Numbered from the stretch's first letter, positions 24,652 to 34,196 are shown. The stretch is DNA of 50,876 nt from Bacteroidota bacterium (GCA_030682385.1 JAUXOG010000026.1:1-50876); one strand, 5' to 3'. The notes: a model not told the origin generated them from the letters alone. Program-made: numbers and translations.

Positions 24652-27600
24652 ATGCGATTAGTACACCGCTCCTTAATTTTTGTTCTTTTTCTATCTCTTC
24701 ATCTCACTTCCTATTCAGATAATAGAACATCCAAAAAACAATACTTCCCCGGTCAGTTATTAGTAAAATTTAAAGCTGAGGCGGGTGAAATAAATAAAAA
24801 TTCATCTCTTTCAAATTTCTCTTCAAAATATCGAATTGAAAAAATCGAGCAAGCATTCCCTCAAAAAAAATTCAACCCACTAAAACGAACTGCGGAAACT
24901 GAATTATCTCTGATGGCTGTGCTTACTGTTTCATCAGCGACAGACATCGAATTTTTAGCCCGTCGAGTTAGTTCGGACCTGCTCGTTGAATACGCAGAGC
25001 CAAATTATTTTGTTGAAAAAGATATCATCCCTAACGACCCATTGTACGGACAGTTACAACACTTGCCGCAGGTGAAAGCCCCTCAAGCATGGGAAATTTC
25101 ACAAGGCGACACGAACGTAGTTATTGCTGTTTTGGATACCGGCGTAGATTGGGATCACCCTGATTTAGCTGCGGCGATTTGGAGAAACTATAATGAAATT
25201 CCAAATAATGGAATTGATGACGATGGGAACGGTTTCATTGATGACATACGCGGATGGGATTTTGTAACGGGTGTTGCTTCCGATGCTTATCCGGGTGAAG
25301 ATGGAGATATTACTGATAATGACCCGATGGATTTTGATGGACACGGAACACACGTAGCCGGAATTTCCGCTGCTGTTACAAACAATGAATATGGAATTTC
25401 ATCTTTAGCTTGGACTGCTAAAATAATGCCGATGAGAATAGGTTATCATACAAGTAGTGGCGGCGGTTTAGGAACATTGCTCTGGATGGCGCAAGCATTT
25501 GTTTATGCCGGTGATAACGGAGCGCATGTAGCAAATTTAAGTTTTGGTACCGGTAACGGACAATATGTCATCGACGCTGCAAGATACGCATTCCAAAAAG
25601 GGACGGTGATTTGCCATTCCGCAGGAAACGGTAACAACGAAAATGTTGGTGCTTTGGGTGCAACTCCTTTCGCGTTAAGCATCGCAGCTTTAAATGAAGA
25701 GGATAACAAAGCTACTTATTCTACATACGGAAAAGCAGTTGATATCTCCGCACCAGGCGGTGATATTTCGATCGAAATTCTAAGTACCATTGTTCATCCT
25801 TCACCATTCTTTAGTGGAAAGTTGTACGAACGTTTTATGGGTACATCAATGGCAAGTCCGTTAGTCGCATCACTTGCTGGTTTGATTAAAGCAAAAAATT
25901 TTTCGTGGTCTTCTGCCCAAGTTATGTTTCAGATATTGGGAACTGCCGATAACATCGACAGCCTCAATCCGGATTACCTTGGTAAACTTGGAGCGGGACG
26001 GATAAATGCTTTCCGGGCTCTTACAGACACGATTGAAACACCTTTACCGAAAATTGACCTGATTAATTATTCATACTACGATTCAGCGGGCGACAGAAAT
26101 GGAATTCCTGAGCCTGGTGATCTGATTGCCCTCTCAATAAATATTTCAAACAACTGGGGCGACGCTTCAAATATAACTGCTACAATTACAACGAATAATT
26201 CTAATGCTATTGTTACAAAAGGAAATATTTACATCGGTAATTTACCGGGATTATCTAATTTAGCGGCTAATACTTTTATAAATAACAATGATAAATTTTT
26301 GATTGAGATTATTCCCGATGCTGTTCCAACAAACATTCCTCTTATTCTAACCCTCACGGGTGAGAATGGCTTCTCACAAGAATATGACCTGACTATAGGT
26401 ATTAATCCTACAATTTTATTCGTAGATGATGATGATGGAGTGAATAATATTGAAAAATATTATACCGACGAATTGAGCCGATTCAATACACAATATTTAA
26501 TTCACGATAGAATCAAGAACGGACCATTAACCGGCGATTACCTTAAAAAATTTAATATGGTAATTTGGGCTTGCGAATGGACTTTCCCATCATTAGACAG
26601 TTCCGATAGAAGTGCGATATCTCAGTATCTTGATAATGGTGGAAAATTATTTTTATCCGGACAAGATATTGGTTGGGATTTAGCCGACCCGATAGGAAAT
26701 GAATTCGTTATTTCCGGTGGGACTTCAAAAGTGTTTTTCGAAAATTATTTAAAATCAAAATATATTTCGGATAACGCAGGTGTGAATAAAGTTATCGGCG
26801 ACCCAAATGATTTAATCGGTAAGGGTTTGTCGTTTAATATCTATCAACCGGGTAGAAGCTATGACGAACAGTATCCGGAAGTTATAACCGCAATTAACGG
26901 AAGTAAGCCATCCTTTAGGTACGCTAATAACTCAGTTGGTGCAGTCCGTTACGACAGCACTTATAAGTTGGCTTACTTCGGATTTTCAGGATTCGAGGGA
27001 ATTACCCAGCCAGCCGCTCGAACAGAAATCATTAAACGAATTTTTAACTGGTTTTTTGGAAGTATAACCGTAACAAAACTTTCCGACACAGAAGACAGTA
27101 CATTAGTAAGAAATTTAACCGCCACAATTTCAACCACTGATTCCATTGAGAAAGTTACTCTTTATTGGGATTATGATGGTGCATATCCGTATAAGACAAA
27201 TGAAATGGTAAAGGAATCATCCGAAATCTACAGCGGAACAGTTCCTAACGTCCCTTTTTATAGTACAGTTAATTATTTTGTGCTTGTAAAAACTAATAGA
27301 GGTTACTTGCCTTATGAAATAAACAGTTATTATGTCGGTCCCGATTTCACTCCGCCTGAAATATCAATTTCAAAACTGATTCCTAGTTCTTTAAAATTAG
27401 TTGGACCCTATAAAGTTAATATTAATGTAACTGATAACATTGCAGTTGATAAAGATAGTGTATTCATATATTACAAAAAATCGGGTGATGAAAATGAATC
27501 ACGGGCAAACCTCAGATATTGGAAAGAAAGTACTTTTACCGATACATTCTCTTTAAAATCATCCGCATTAGGTGGTCAGCACATCGAATATTACTTCACA

Positions 27601-28470
27601 GCCAGGGATTCGACGAACAACATAAATTTACAGCGGTTTCCCGAATCAGGGTATCTATCTTTTTTACTTGGAAAAGAAATGATCGACGATTTTGAAGATG
27701 GTATAGCAAAATGGAATTTAGGGAAACGATGGACATTAACAGATTCTTCAAAAAAATCGGGCAAATATTCAATCACCGATGGCTTTGGTAGATATCCGAA
27801 AAATTTCAGAGATACCTTAACGCTCCTCGAATCTATCAACTTAACAAATTACAACGGTGGTAAAGTTAAATGGTGGCGGCAACAAATACTCCACAAAGGT
27901 GATACCTGTTACGTTGAAATTTCGAATAATAAAACTGAGTGGAATATATTACAAACATATATTACAATTAACCGCCCGCCCGGTGGTGCGCTTAGCGGGA
28001 TGGATTCAGTTGAGATAAACCCAATATATTTTGGACCGGGCAATGATTCGATCTATCTAAGGTTCCGTTTAACAACCGACGATACTCTCGAAGGTGATGG
28101 TATTTATTTCGACGATATTGAAGTCATCACTACATCAATCACAAATGTTGCCGATGAACTCGATAATATTCCGGAAACTTTTGCATTGTTCCAAAACTAC
28201 CCCAACCCCTTCAACCCGACAACTACGATTAGATATCAATTACCGGAAGCAAGTAAAGTGGTATTAAAGATTTATAATATTTTAGGACAAGAAATAAAAA
28301 CCCTTGCAGATGAGATTCAAGATGCGGGCACGAAAGCATTGATTTGGGATTCTAAAAATAATTCTGGAAATTTGGTTTCAAGCGGTGTGTATTTTTATCA
28401 ACTCCAGGCGGTCAATGCACGAAATAATAATTCATTCATGCAAGTTAAGAAGATGTTACTTGTAAGATAA
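24652..28470 (+). CDS. secreted subtilisin-like (S8) protease with T9SS sorting domain
   Basis: A 1272-residue protein: signal peptide (1-22), an inhibitor-type propeptide (about 30-120, starting FPGQLLVKFK), then an S8 catalytic domain with Asp162 (VLDTGVDWDHPDL), His231 (DGHGTHVAGI), oxyanion Asn326 (HSAGNGN) and Ser399 (GTSMASP). Further on are a region resembling an uncharacterised glutamine-amidotransferase-like or beta-sandwich domain (about 580-800, ILFVDDDDG ... FLSGQDIGWDL), additional Ig-like domains and a sorting domain (NYPNPFNPTTTIRYQLP, about 1185-1272). It is exported by the type IX system and probably degrades extracellular protein. It has its own terminator at 28583. Confidence 0.93.
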   Translation: MRLVHRSLIFVLFLSLHLTSYSDNRTSKKQYFPGQLLVKFKAEAGEINKNSSLSNFSSKYRIEKIEQAFPQKKFNPLKRTAETELSLMAVLTVSSATDIEFLARRVSSDLLVEYAEPNYFVEKDIIPNDPLYGQLQHLPQVKAPQAWEISQGDTNVVIAVLDTGVDWDHPDLAAAIWRNYNEIPNNGIDDDGNGFIDDIRGWDFVTGVASDAYPGEDGDITDNDPMDFDGHGTHVAGISAAVTNNEYGISSLAWTAKIMPMRIGYHTSSGGGLGTLLWMAQAFVYAGDNGAHVANLSFGTGNGQYVIDAARYAFQKGTVICHSAGNGNNENVGALGATPFALSIAALNEEDNKATYSTYGKAVDISAPGGDISIEILSTIVHPSPFFSGKLYERFMGTSMASPLVASLAGLIKAKNFSWSSAQVMFQILGTADNIDSLNPDYLGKLGAGRINAFRALTDTIETPLPKIDLINYSYYDSAGDRNGIPEPGDLIALSINISNNWGDASNITATITTNNSNAIVTKGNIYIGNLPGLSNLAANTFINNNDKFLIEIIPDAVPTNIPLILTLTGENGFSQEYDLTIGINPTILFVDDDDGVNNIEKYYTDELSRFNTQYLIHDRIKNGPLTGDYLKKFNMVIWACEWTFPSLDSSDRSAISQYLDNGGKLFLSGQDIGWDLADPIGNEFVISGGTSKVFFENYLKSKYISDNAGVNKVIGDPNDLIGKGLSFNIYQPGRSYDEQYPEVITAINGSKPSFRYANNSVGAVRYDSTYKLAYFGFSGFEGITQPAARTEIIKRIFNWFFGSITVTKLSDTEDSTLVRNLTATISTTDSIEKVTLYWDYDGAYPYKTNEMVKESSEIYSGTVPNVPFYSTVNYFVLVKTNRGYLPYEINSYYVGPDFTPPEISISKLIPSSLKLVGPYKVNINVTDNIAVDKDSVFIYYKKSGDENESRANLRYWKESTFTDTFSLKSSALGGQHIEYYFTARDSTNNINLQRFPESGYLSFLLGKEMIDDFEDGIAKWNLGKRWTLTDSSKKSGKYSITDGFGRYPKNFRDTLTLLESINLTNYNGGKVKWWRQQILHKGDTCYVEISNNKTEWNILQTYITINRPPGGALSGMDSVEINPIYFGPGNDSIYLRFRLTTDDTLEGDGIYFDDIEVITTSITNVADELDNIPETFALFQNYPNPFNPTTTIRYQLPEASKVVLKIYNILGQEIKTLADEIQDAGTKALIWDSKNNSGNLVSSGVYFYQLQAVNARNNNSFMQVKKMLLVR

Positions 28471-28485
28471 GTTAATAATTGACTC

Positions 28486-28520
28486 ATTGGATCATTGACT
28501 CAATGAATCGATGATCCAAT
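28486..28520. repeat. 10-bp inverted repeat after the protease gene
   Basis: ATTGGATCAT at 28486-28495 and ATGATCCAAT at 28511-28520 form a perfect stem, embedded in a run of ATTGACTCATTGGATCA-type words. A similar hairpin of different sequence lies at 32236-32262. No T run follows it. Confidence 0.6.
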
Positions 28521-28582
28521 AGATGAATGGATAAATGGAGCAATGGATATAAATAATCAAATCGAGCCGATTTCAGTTTATG

Positions 28583-28617
28583 AAGCCGTGTTGCAAAAGC
28601 AGCCCGGCTTTTTTTTT
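28583..28617 (+). terminator. intrinsic terminator of the S8 protease gene
   Basis: Stem AAGCCG...CGGCTT with inner pairs GTTGC/GCAGC around an AAAA loop, followed by nine T. It lies about 115 bases after the protease stop codon. Confidence 0.85.
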
Positions 28618-28637
28618 CTCAGCTCTTAAAGCGGTTG

Positions 28638-28665
28638 CCAACTGCTTACTGAAAACTGCCAACTT
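28638..28665 (-). repeat. four tandem heptamers between genes
   Basis: CCAACTG, CTTACTG, AAAACTG, CCAACTT on plus; on minus these are AAGTTGG, CAGTTTT, CAGTAAG, CAGTTGG. They belong to the same 7-bp repeat family as the coding repeat at 16551-16585. Confidence 0.75.
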
Positions 28666-28736
28666 CTCCATATCGCCTTTTCACACAGTCCCGCTTCACA
28701 GTTTCTTTATCCAAATTGAATAACTCATCTGAAAAA

Positions 28737-29450
28737 TCACACTCCGTCTCCCTTCGCTAAACCGGCTGAAGTTGTAAATACATTCTTGGCACCGGCTGAT
28801 TTCAGAACTCTTCCAACAGCTTCTATCGTAGCGCCTGTTGTAATTACATCATCTACCAATAATACTACTTTATCCCTTATTAAATCTTTATACTTGTCGT
28901 TGAGAACAAACGCATCAGACACGTTTTCTTTTCTCTGCTGAAAAGTCAACGCAGTTTGCGATTGGGTATATTTCAAACGAGTTATCAAATCAAATATTGC
29001 TATGTATTCAGTAGATTGTGAAATTCCTTTGCAGATATAATCGGTTTGGTTGTAACCTCGCTCCCGCAATTTCAATTTATGAAGTGGGACGGGGGCAACT
29101 ATATCAATTGTTCCGAAGCTATTTTGATTAATCTTCTCCCCCAACACCAATCCTAATTTTAATCCGACTGATTTTATTCCTTTATATTTTAAGAGATGTA
29201 TTGCCTCCTGAAACTTTCCCTCTTTCTCAAATAAAAAAGATGAAGTAAAATCTTTAATCACTCCACCCGATATGAAACGATTCTTTAAAACCATATAATC
29301 AGGATGAGTTTCATCAACTATAGTAAAACTATTCCAGCATTCAGTGCAAATCTTTGCATCACCATCATCAATAATTTTTTGGCACAAAAGACAAACAGGC
29401 GGGAATATAAAATCAAGAATCGGTTTCAGTAAATTTTGCTTCAACCACAT
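28737..29450 (-). CDS. comF: ComF-family phosphoribosyltransferase-like protein
   Basis: A 237-residue protein. The N-terminal zinc-ribbon has Cys20/Cys23 and Cys35/Cys38 (VCLLC...CTECW), followed by a phosphoribosyltransferase fold with the PRPP loop VLLVDDVITTGATIE (about 198-212). ComF proteins act in natural DNA uptake, passing single strands to the recombination machinery. LRERGYNQTD and the TQSQTALTFQQRKENVSDAF block are family marks. It starts 20 bases after uvrB and is probably co-transcribed with it, linking uptake or recombination and repair. GGGGAGG precedes the ATG. Confidence 0.92.
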   Translation of the reverse strand: MWLKQNLLKPILDFIFPPVCLLCQKIIDDGDAKICTECWNSFTIVDETHPDYMVLKNRFISGGVIKDFTSSFLFEKEGKFQEAIHLLKYKGIKSVGLKLGLVLGEKINQNSFGTIDIVAPVPLHKLKLRERGYNQTDYICKGISQSTEYIAIFDLITRLKYTQSQTALTFQQRKENVSDAFVLNDKYKDLIRDKVVLLVDDVITTGATIEAVGRVLKSAGAKNVFTTSAGLAKGDGV

Positions 29451-29470
29451 CGTTAGCCTCCCCGTTTATT

Positions 29471-31504
29471 TCATTTCAATTTTTCAAGTCGATTAATTTC
29501 ATCACGCAACTGAGCTGCTCGTTCAAATTCTAAATCTTTTGCCGCTGTACGCATTGTTGTATATAATTCTTCAATCATATCTTTACGCTGGTCTTTAGTA
29601 AGATAGCGGATTATTGATTCAGCAATGATTGGAATTTTAGCCCGCTCCCTCCTATCATCCCGCGCCGCTTTAACATCGGCAACTGCCGTACTGGCAATTA
29701 TCTCGTCCACTGTTTTGTAAATCGTTTTCGGTTGGATGCTGTGTTTCGTATTATACTCAATTTGTTTATTGCGGCGGCGTGTGGTTTCGTTTATCATTCG
29801 CTGCATCGAACCGGTTATTTTATCGGCATACAGAATTACTTTACCATTTACGTTACGTGCTGTTCTACCGGCTGTTTGAATAAGGGATGTTTCCGAACGA
29901 AGGAAACCTTCCTTATCAGCATCGAGTATTGCGACCAACGAAACTTCCGGGAAATCCAAACCCTCGCGCAGTAAATTTACACCAACTAAAACATCGAATT
30001 CGCCTAACCGTAAATTGCGCAAAGTTTCAACGCGTGCAAGAGCATCAACCTCCGAGTGAATGTATTGTACTTTCACATTCAGGTTTGCTAAATATTCAGT
30101 TAAATCCTCAGCCATCCGCTTTGTTAGAGTTGTAACCAACACGCGTTCTTTTAGCATCACTCTTTTTCGAATTTCAGCAAGTAAATCATCTATCTGATTT
30201 TTTATCGGTTTTATTTGAACCTCCGGGTCGATCAGTCCGGTTGGACGGATAACCTGCTCAACAAAAACACCCCCCGATTTTTTTAACTCGTACTCACTGG
30301 GAGTTGCACTCACAAAAATAACTTGATCAACCATTCCTTCCCATTCAGTAAAAGTTAAAGGACGATTATCAAGTGCAGAGGGTAAACGAAATCCGTATTC
30401 GACTAAAGTACTTTTGCGGGATCTGTCGCCGTGCGACATACCACCAATTTGCGGGACTGTTACGTGCGATTCATCCACAATTGTTATAAAATCTTTTCCA
30501 CTTCCATCGGGCTTATCAGGGAAATAATCAAGCAGGCAAAATGGTTGTGAACCCGCGGGTCTGCCGCTGATGTGTCGGGAGTAGTTCTCAATACCCGAAC
30601 AGTAACCGACCTCGCGCATCATTTCCATATCGAAGCGGGTTCGTTGCTCAACACGCTGAGCTTCCAACAGTTTTCCGTGTGAACGCAAACCAGTCAATCG
30701 CTCGTTCAATTCTTCTTCAATTTTCGGCAGCGCCTTTTCAATTGTTTCTCGGGAAGTTACGAATTGTTTTGCAGGATAAATTACCTCGTAATCGGTTTCA
30801 CCTGTCGCTTCACCTGTTAATGAATTCACGTATGCAATTTTTTCAATCTCATCATCGAACATTTGTATTCGCAGTGCCTCGCCCTGTTCGTAACCCGGAA
30901 TAATTTCTATCACATCTCCTCGAACTCGAAACGTACCACGTGTAAATTCAATATCGTTCCGAAGATAATGTATATCTAAAAGCTTCCGCAGCAAGTCCTG
31001 CCGTTTCACTCTCGTACCTTTTCTAATCGGAACAATCTGGCTCATCCATTCTTCAGGTGAACCCAAACCGTAAATACAACTTACCGAAGCAACGATGATT
31101 ACATTCCGGTCGCCGCTCATCAAAGCGCTTGTAGCACGCAACCGCAAACGATCGATTTCGTCATTGATAGATGAATCTTTCTCGATATAAGTATCGGTTT
31201 GGGGAACATAAGCTTCGGGCTGGTAGTAATCGTAATAACTTATGAAAAACTCGACACGGTTGTTCGGAAAAAATTGTTTCAACTCGGCATACAATTGAGC
31301 GGCTAAAGTTTTATTGTGCGACATTACCAGAACAGGTTTATTGAATTGAGCAATTACATTTGAGACAGTAAAAGTTTTACCGCTGCCCGTTACACCTAAC
31401 AGAGTTTGATATTTGTCGCCTCGGTTGATTCCCTCAACCAACTGCTTGATGGCTTCGGGCTGGTCGCCGTTAGGTTTAAATTCGGATTTTAGAGTATATA
31501 GCAT
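29471..31504 (-). CDS. uvrB: excinuclease ABC subunit B
   Basis: A 677-residue helicase-like subunit that, with UvrA, verifies DNA damage and loads UvrC. It has Walker A GVTGSGKT (38-44), the beta-hairpin region [13 protein letters not shown] (about 92-104), [15 protein letters not shown] (motif II), helicase motifs through [13 protein letters not shown], and the C-terminal UVR motif (about 637-672) that contacts UvrC. Length is typical. The ATG at 31504 lies 11 bases from the end of the broken moaA frame with only a weak purine-rich ribosome site, as if a deletion had brought moaA up against uvrB. Confidence 0.97.
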   Translation of the reverse strand: MLYTLKSEFKPNGDQPEAIKQLVEGINRGDKYQTLLGVTGSGKTFTVSNVIAQFNKPVLVMSHNKTLAAQLYAELKQFFPNNRVEFFISYYDYYQPEAYVPQTDTYIEKDSSINDEIDRLRLRATSALMSGDRNVIIVASVSCIYGLGSPEEWMSQIVPIRKGTRVKRQDLLRKLLDIHYLRNDIEFTRGTFRVRGDVIEIIPGYEQGEALRIQMFDDEIEKIAYVNSLTGEATGETDYEVIYPAKQFVTSRETIEKALPKIEEELNERLTGLRSHGKLLEAQRVEQRTRFDMEMMREVGYCSGIENYSRHISGRPAGSQPFCLLDYFPDKPDGSGKDFITIVDESHVTVPQIGGMSHGDRSRKSTLVEYGFRLPSALDNRPLTFTEWEGMVDQVIFVSATPSEYELKKSGGVFVEQVIRPTGLIDPEVQIKPIKNQIDDLLAEIRKRVMLKERVLVTTLTKRMAEDLTEYLANLNVKVQYIHSEVDALARVETLRNLRLGEFDVLVGVNLLREGLDFPEVSLVAILDADKEGFLRSETSLIQTAGRTARNVNGKVILYADKITGSMQRMINETTRRRNKQIEYNTKHSIQPKTIYKTVDEIIASTAVADVKAARDDRRERAKIPIIAESIIRYLTKDQRKDMIEELYTTMRTAAKDLEFERAAQLRDEINRLEKLK

Positions 31505-31515
31505 AGAAAACTATG

Positions 31516-32113
31516 TTATTCTTCTTCACCTAAAAGGCATGTACTCGATGAAACGAACATTGATTGGTTTATCTTTAACAAACTCAACGAAGTCGAGTAG
31601 TTCATCATCGTTGACACCCCCCTAACTACTACATTCATTTTCAATGGTTGAAAACCTGCATCAAGTGAAGCATATATTCCATCTGTAACATCTTTTAAAT
31701 ATTGGCGACCGGATATTAATTCAAACCGCGAAGGTCGCAAAGAATCTAAGCTGACATTTATATTAGTCAGCACGACTCGTTTCAATTCAGGAGCGAAAGA
31801 TTTTAACAGAACTCCGTTTGTTGTCATACCGAGTGTTTGAATCCCGGAAATGCTTGCCAGTCTTTTTATAAGCTTTGGCAGATCTTTTCTCACAAGCGGC
31901 TCACCGCCGGTAAGACGGATTTTATTCACACCCATTGCGGCAAATAATTTTGCAGCGCGCTCAATTTCATCGAAGGTTAGAATTTCGCTGCGCTCCCCTC
32001 AGTTCGATACCAGCAGGAGGCATACAGTAGCTGCATCGAAGATTGCACCTATCCGTGACAGAAATACGGAGATAAGTGTGCTTTCGATTAAAGTTATCTA
32101 TAAGTGGATGCAT
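31516..32113 (-). pseudogene. moaA: degraded moaA (GTP 3',8-cyclase)
   Basis: MoaA is the radical-SAM enzyme that starts molybdenum-cofactor synthesis. The start ([22 protein letters not shown]) and the first cluster motif CNLRCSYC are intact. The frame is lost after GIEL at a GGGG tract (31995-31998) and resumes as [21 protein letters not shown], then MGVNKIRLTGGEPLVRKDLP onward. It is lost again at a six-G tract (31617-31622), after which [20 protein letters not shown] is readable, and stops at 31526 shortly after RFIEYMPF. The C-terminal half with the second cluster is absent. Two shifts in homopolymers could be sequencing errors, but the missing 3' half argues for a true pseudogene. Confidence 0.85.
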
Positions 32114-32139
32114 AGAATATTTTTTAACATTATTTTTCT

Positions 32140-32164
32140 CGCAAAGGTCGCTAAGAGCGCAAAG
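32140..32164. repeat. short dispersed repeat in moaA leader
   Basis: GCAAAGGTCGCTAAGAGCGC and neighbouring bases form a GC-richer word of the kind that recurs between genes in many bacterial genomes. A partial match (GCGAAGGTCGCAAAGA) lies inside the moaA coding frame near 31728-31745. Confidence 0.4.
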
Positions 32165-32185
32165 TTTCAAATAGAATTTATCTAA

Positions 32186-32222
32186 AATAAAAACCCCATC
32201 ACTTATTGGAAAGGACGGGGAT
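32186..32222 (-). terminator. leader terminator (attenuator) upstream of moaA
   Basis: On minus, CCCCGTC (32220-32214) pairs with GATGGGG (32200-32194) to give a 7-bp stem with one G-T pair, followed directly by TTTTTATTTT. It lies between the putative aptamer and moaA. Its 5' side overlaps TCCTTTCCAA, the exact complement of TTGGAAAGGA at the 3' edge of the aptamer, giving a mutually exclusive antiterminator. Confidence 0.7.
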
Positions 32223-32269
32223 AAAAAATTGATACATTTTATCATTGATTCAATGATAAAATCATTTTC

Positions 32270-32350
32270 TCTCTCCTTTCCAAACAAGGGAGGCACTTAC
32301 CTTTCGGTCAGCACCCGTCGCAACTCTAATTGAGTCGTGAAGTCATTATC
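32270..32350 (-). promoter_or_regulatory. probable molybdenum-cofactor (Moco/Tuco) riboswitch
   Basis: The minus-strand leader of moaA contains GCGACGGGTGCTGACCGAAA and then GGTAAGTGCCTCCC. This is a GNRA-capped hairpin (GACC-GAAA-GGT) flanked by ACGGG and GCCTCC blocks, which recalls the Moco RNA motif known upstream of Mo-cofactor genes. Position, orientation and a downstream terminator/antiterminator support it. I could not fold or align it, so the class is an inference; a different riboswitch class remains possible. Confidence 0.55.
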
Positions 32351-32378
32351 GACTTACTGGTCCGTTACCGTATCAATC

Positions 32379-32421
32379 GACTTAGGTAAACAGACTCGGA
32401 GTAAAATTTAAAGAATTCATT
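32379..32421 (-). promoter_or_regulatory. two-block element shared with 46448-46490 (copy 1)
   Basis: Plus strand GACTTAGGTAAACAGACTC (32379-32397), ten variable bases, then TTAAAGAATTCATT (32408-32421). The same two blocks with the same spacing occur at 46448-46490. In both places the element lies upstream of a minus-strand gene in the same orientation. It is likely a promoter or regulator site; its factor is unknown. Confidence 0.6.
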
Positions 32422-32445
32422 TAAATATAATACTTTCTCTTTTAC

Positions 32446-33036
32446 TTAACAACCTTCCTTTTTTTTCTTACCGCTCTTAGCAGGCATTGAAGGCGGAAGT
32501 TTTATTCCATCCGATGGAGCTGGAGCAACAGCGGTTTCGTCTGCTGTTTTGCTACCGAACAATGACCCTGATGCTGCGGTTTGCCCTTCGGCAATTCCTA
32601 ATACTTCTCTCTGCCAGCCAGTCCAACCACCTTTGAGCATATAAACACTTTTGTAATTTTTTGATTTCAGAAGCATCCACGCTTGAGCAGTTTCGATTTC
32701 TGAGTTTGAGTAAAGAAGAATTTTTTCATTTCTCCTTAAGTCGCTCTTGTTGATTTGTGCAACTGGAAAGTTTTCAGAACCTTCTATATTGCCTGCTGTA
32801 AAGTCGCTCTCATTGCGTAGGTCAACCATCCGGAAAGTATTACTCCCATCGATCATGCTTTTTGCAAGATCAGTCGGTTTGATGATATTTGATTGATTGG
32901 CAATTTCAAGAGCTAACTGATTTGTGTCTATCTTTCCTGCTGAACTTTCATTAGGTGAACCGGCGAGTATGCCGATTAAACCTAGTAGGATTGCAAGAGC
33001 AGCAAGTTTTTTATTTAAAGATATTTTTCCAATCAT
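32446..33036 (-). CDS. exported rhodanese-fold protein without catalytic Cys
   Basis: A 196-residue protein with an N-terminal membrane segment or signal (about 10-27), a rhodanese domain (about 50-147: FRMVDLRNESDFTAGNIEGSENFPVA, then the active-site loop, then MLKGGWTGW), and a low-complexity Pro/Ala/Lys tail ending KKKKEGC. The loop reads LLYSNSEI, with Ser110 where active rhodaneses have the sulfur-carrying Cys. The only Cys is the last residue. It is the last gene of the sulfur operon, two bases after the second YeeE/YedE gene. It may bind or hand on sulfur species without classical persulfide chemistry, or use the terminal Cys. Confidence 0.82.
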   Translation of the reverse strand: MIGKISLNKKLAALAILLGLIGILAGSPNESSAGKIDTNQLALEIANQSNIIKPTDLAKSMIDGSNTFRMVDLRNESDFTAGNIEGSENFPVAQINKSDLRRNEKILLYSNSEIETAQAWMLLKSKNYKSVYMLKGGWTGWQREVLGIAEGQTAASGSLFGSKTADETAVAPAPSDGIKLPPSMPAKSGKKKKEGC

Positions 33037-33038
33037 AA

Positions 33039-33638
33039 TTATTTTCCCTTCTTTAATACTAATTTCTTTTCTACATATTCAGCGAGTATAAATGCACCGA
33101 TTGCCATTACCACAACTAAGAATACAACCAAGCCATAACTCAAATGTAACACATCGGGGAGTAGAACTCTACCCATCGCAGAGAGATCCATAATCGGTTC
33201 AAAGATGTATGAGTAAAGTTCTCCGAAAACAAATATCCCAAAGAGAACACCAAGCACAAATACCATCGCATCTTTTTTACCTGTAGCACAAGCTACGACA
33301 GAAGTTCCGGGACAATAACCACCGATTACAAAACCGACGCCTAATATTAACCCGCCGACTATCTGAGAAACAAGATAAGTTTGGTTGACCGATACTAAAG
33401 TTAAATCGAGAATTCCGAGCCAACCGAAGTAAAGTAATCCAACCATAGCAGTAACAATAGCTGTGAACATAACTTTTAAAACAGTCATATCATAAAAATA
33501 AAATTGGGCGGCGAGTTTAGTTGAGCTGCCAAAGCCGGCACGCTCCAAAAAGAATCCAAAACCGATTCCTATCAAAACAGCTATGATTAAACTAAATTCA
33601 TCGCCAAAGTATCCGAATTTAAATAAAGGCGCTATCAT
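33039..33638 (-). CDS. YeeE/YedE (TsuA-like) sulfur transporter, second half
   Basis: A protein of about 199 residues with five to six membrane segments and the conserved Cys motif GGYCPGTSVVACATGK, placing it in the YeeE/YedE (DUF395) family. TsuA of this family carries thiosulfate through a chain of conserved cysteines. The start chosen is ATG at 33638, which overlaps the stop of the preceding gene in ATGA and has AAGGAG nine bases upstream; an ATG two codons earlier is possible. With the preceding gene it makes a two-part version of the normally longer transporter. Confidence 0.87.
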   Translation of the reverse strand: MIAPLFKFGYFGDEFSLIIAVLIGIGFGFFLERAGFGSSTKLAAQFYFYDMTVLKVMFTAIVTAMVGLLYFGWLGILDLTLVSVNQTYLVSQIVGGLILGVGFVIGGYCPGTSVVACATGKKDAMVFVLGVLFGIFVFGELYSYIFEPIMDLSAMGRVLLPDVLHLSYGLVVFLVVVMAIGAFILAEYVEKKLVLKKGK

Positions 33639-34171
33639 CTCCATTGTCTCCTTATAAAATATGCAAACATATATCCACCGGCAAAAACCATCATCATGAA
33701 AACCCAACTGCCAAATGCGAGTGAAGCGCCGCCTGTTAAAGCTTGACCGCTTGTGCATCCGCGCGCAATTTTTGCACCGACACCCATTAATCCGCCTCCG
33801 ATGAAGGCAAACAGATAACGTTTACCGTTACTTATATTTGGTCCTTTATCAGTTTTCAATTTTATTCTACCCGCGAATAATCCAGAAACGAATCCACCAA
33901 TGACCACACCAATGACTTCAAACAATAACCAATCTTTGAGAGTCTCACTAAGATTTAGACCTAAATATTCTGAAAAATATGCGTTCGATTTTGCGTGTTC
34001 TGGTGATACAATATTTGTTCCGGCAGCAATTAATGTCGAGAATGCACCCGAAGCACCAAGTCCGCGTCCCATAACTACGAATGATGCGAGTAAAACCAAA
34101 CCGAGCCCGATTCCTGCTAAATAAGGATTCATATACTTGGTCGGTTTATCGTTTATTAAACTTTGATCCAT
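33635..34171 (-). CDS. YeeE/YedE (TsuA-like) sulfur transporter, first half
   Basis: A 178-residue membrane protein with four to five hydrophobic segments and the motif ARGCTSGQALTGGA, matching the N-terminal half of YeeE/YedE transporters. The ATG at 34171 is preferred because GGAG lies eleven bases ahead and the longer upstream frame overlaps the NrfD-like gene without a better site. Its stop overlaps the start of the second half gene. Placed between the membrane anchor of a molybdoenzyme and a rhodanese-like protein, it probably moves thiosulfate or a related sulfur species across the inner membrane. Confidence 0.87.
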   Translation of the reverse strand: MDQSLINDKPTKYMNPYLAGIGLGLVLLASFVVMGRGLGASGAFSTLIAAGTNIVSPEHAKSNAYFSEYLGLNLSETLKDWLLFEVIGVVIGGFVSGLFAGRIKLKTDKGPNISNGKRYLFAFIGGGLMGVGAKIARGCTSGQALTGGASLAFGSWVFMMMVFAGGYMFAYFIRRQWR

Positions 34172-34196
34172 TATAATTTTTCTCCTTAACAAATTT

